Part shown: positions 48,872-49,298 of the stretch, one piece after another | Numbering within the stretch: the stretch's first letter is position 1 | How the letters are laid out: every line of letters begins with the position of its first letter | The notes under the pieces: generated by a model | Databases searched by the model: none | Seen by the model: the letters and a program-made list of their open reading frames with translations, nothing else | What the model was told of the DNA's origin: nothing | Origin: Candidatus Kuenenia stuttgartensis | GTDB lineage: Bacteria; Planctomycetota; Planctomycetia; Planctomycetales; Planctomycetaceae | NCBI GenBank assembly: GCA_945861865.1 | Contig: CAMAWN010000019.1 | Span: forward strand, 1 to 49,298 | Length of the DNA stretch: 49,298 nucleotides | Direction: 5' to 3' | Program-made: the position numbers and the translations under genes

Positions 48872-49298
48872 TCACGCGAACAGCGCATCAACGAAGTTAT
48901 CGGGACTGAAGACTTGCAGGTCGTCGATCCCTTCGCCGACTCCGACGTACTTTACCGGGATGCCCATCTGCTGGCGGATCGCAACGGCGACTCCCCCTTT
49001 GGCGGTGCCGTCGAGCTTGGCGAGGATCAGGCCGGTGCATTGTGTCGCATCGGAAAAATTCTTGGCTTGGCTGAGTCCGTTCTGACCGGTGGTCGCATCG
49101 AGCACCAGCAGGCTCTCGTGCGGCGCGCCGGGGATCTTCTTGCCGATGACCCGATGAATCTTCGTCAGTTCTTGCATCAGATTTTGCGAGGTTTGCAGCC
49201 GGCCGGCGGTGTCGACGATGAGAATGTCTTTGCCAGTGTTGAGCGTGTGCTCGCAGCCGGCGAAGGCGACGCTGGCGGGGTCGGTGCCGCTCGGCTTC
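48872..49298 (-). CDS. ftsY: Signal recognition particle receptor FtsY (5' end outside window)
   Basis: C-terminal 141 codons of the SRP-type GTPase (NG domain). The frame is open to the right edge, so the N-terminal part is missing; ATG 49175-49177 is internal. Visible motifs are GTDPASVAF, the G3 motif IVDTAGRLQT, VLDATTGQN, the G4 motif AKLDGTAKGG and KYVGVGEGIDDL. GTDPASVAF and the GEGIDDL end place it with FtsY rather than Ffh, which would carry a methionine-rich M domain after this point. FtsY docks ribosome-nascent chain complexes at the membrane. Confidence 0.92.
   Translation of the reverse strand, partial: KPSGTDPASVAFAGCEHTLNTGKDILIVDTAGRLQTSQNLMQELTKIHRVIGKKIPGAPHESLLVLDATTGQNGLSQAKNFSDATQCTGLILAKLDGTAKGGVAVAIRQQMGIPVKYVGVGEGIDDLQVFSPDNFVDALFA

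Overview
The window reads as chromosomal DNA of a planctomycete (Planctomycetota, most likely order Planctomycetales). The evidence is three proteins with a C-x-x-C-H planctomycete cytochrome motif and/or DUF1549/DUF1553 modules paired with Tat-signal DUF1501 proteins, a stand-alone Ser/Thr kinase, GC-rich coding, frequent GTG starts and many short palindromic repeats. No rRNA, tRNA, CRISPR array, IS element or phage module was seen. Both ends are cut: ftsH lacks its 5' part at the left edge and ftsY lacks its 5' part at the right edge.

Layout: ftsH(+) converges on a CobW-type GTPase gene(-). A long plus-strand run (3247-17939) follows: glycerol facilitator, transglutaminase-like protein, a 1707-residue cytochrome/WD40/DUF1549/DUF1553 fusion, two DUF1501 proteins, a Tat-signal D-threonine-aldolase-like enzyme, an AstE/AspA-type deacylase, an HpaI-type aldolase and a Gfo/Idh oxidoreductase. 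A minus-strand run (24406-17966) holds truD, a glutathione-peroxidase-like protein, a second cytochrome/DUF1549/DUF1553 protein and a DUF1501 partner. Then, plus strand: an Hsp70-family protein with a zinc ribbon, menC, a DUF4838 protein, a DUF1501 protein and an esterase, with a remnant ECF sigma-factor gene between them. After that come a second esterase-like protein and a Ser/Thr kinase (minus), a sigma-54-type AAA+ activator (plus), mraY, a short truncated-looking gene, sixA and ppk1 (minus), moxR and DUF58 (plus), uvrA (minus), a CBM9/DOMON-like protein (plus) and ftsY (minus).

Most genes are housekeeping (FtsH, MraY, TruD, UvrA, FtsY, PPK1) or typical planctomycete exported proteins. 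The part that ordinary annotation does not explain is a set of short repeats of 50-90 bp. Each is usually two inverted copies of a 19-29 nt unit, and most units are hairpins themselves. Several families with different interiors share the outer ends GTRG...CYAC (for example GTAGCC...GGCTAC). They lie between genes, form the stop codons of two genes, and lie in frame inside at least five protein-coding genes: the transglutaminase-like gene (within its signal peptide), the second DUF1549/DUF1553 gene (four places), the Hsp70-family gene, the DUF58 gene and uvrA (two places). This resembles a mix of REP/BIME elements and Rickettsia palindromic elements and is the most interesting signal here.

Starts were moved inward from the longest open frame wherever a Shine-Dalgarno site, signal peptide or family N-terminus supported it; each such choice is stated.
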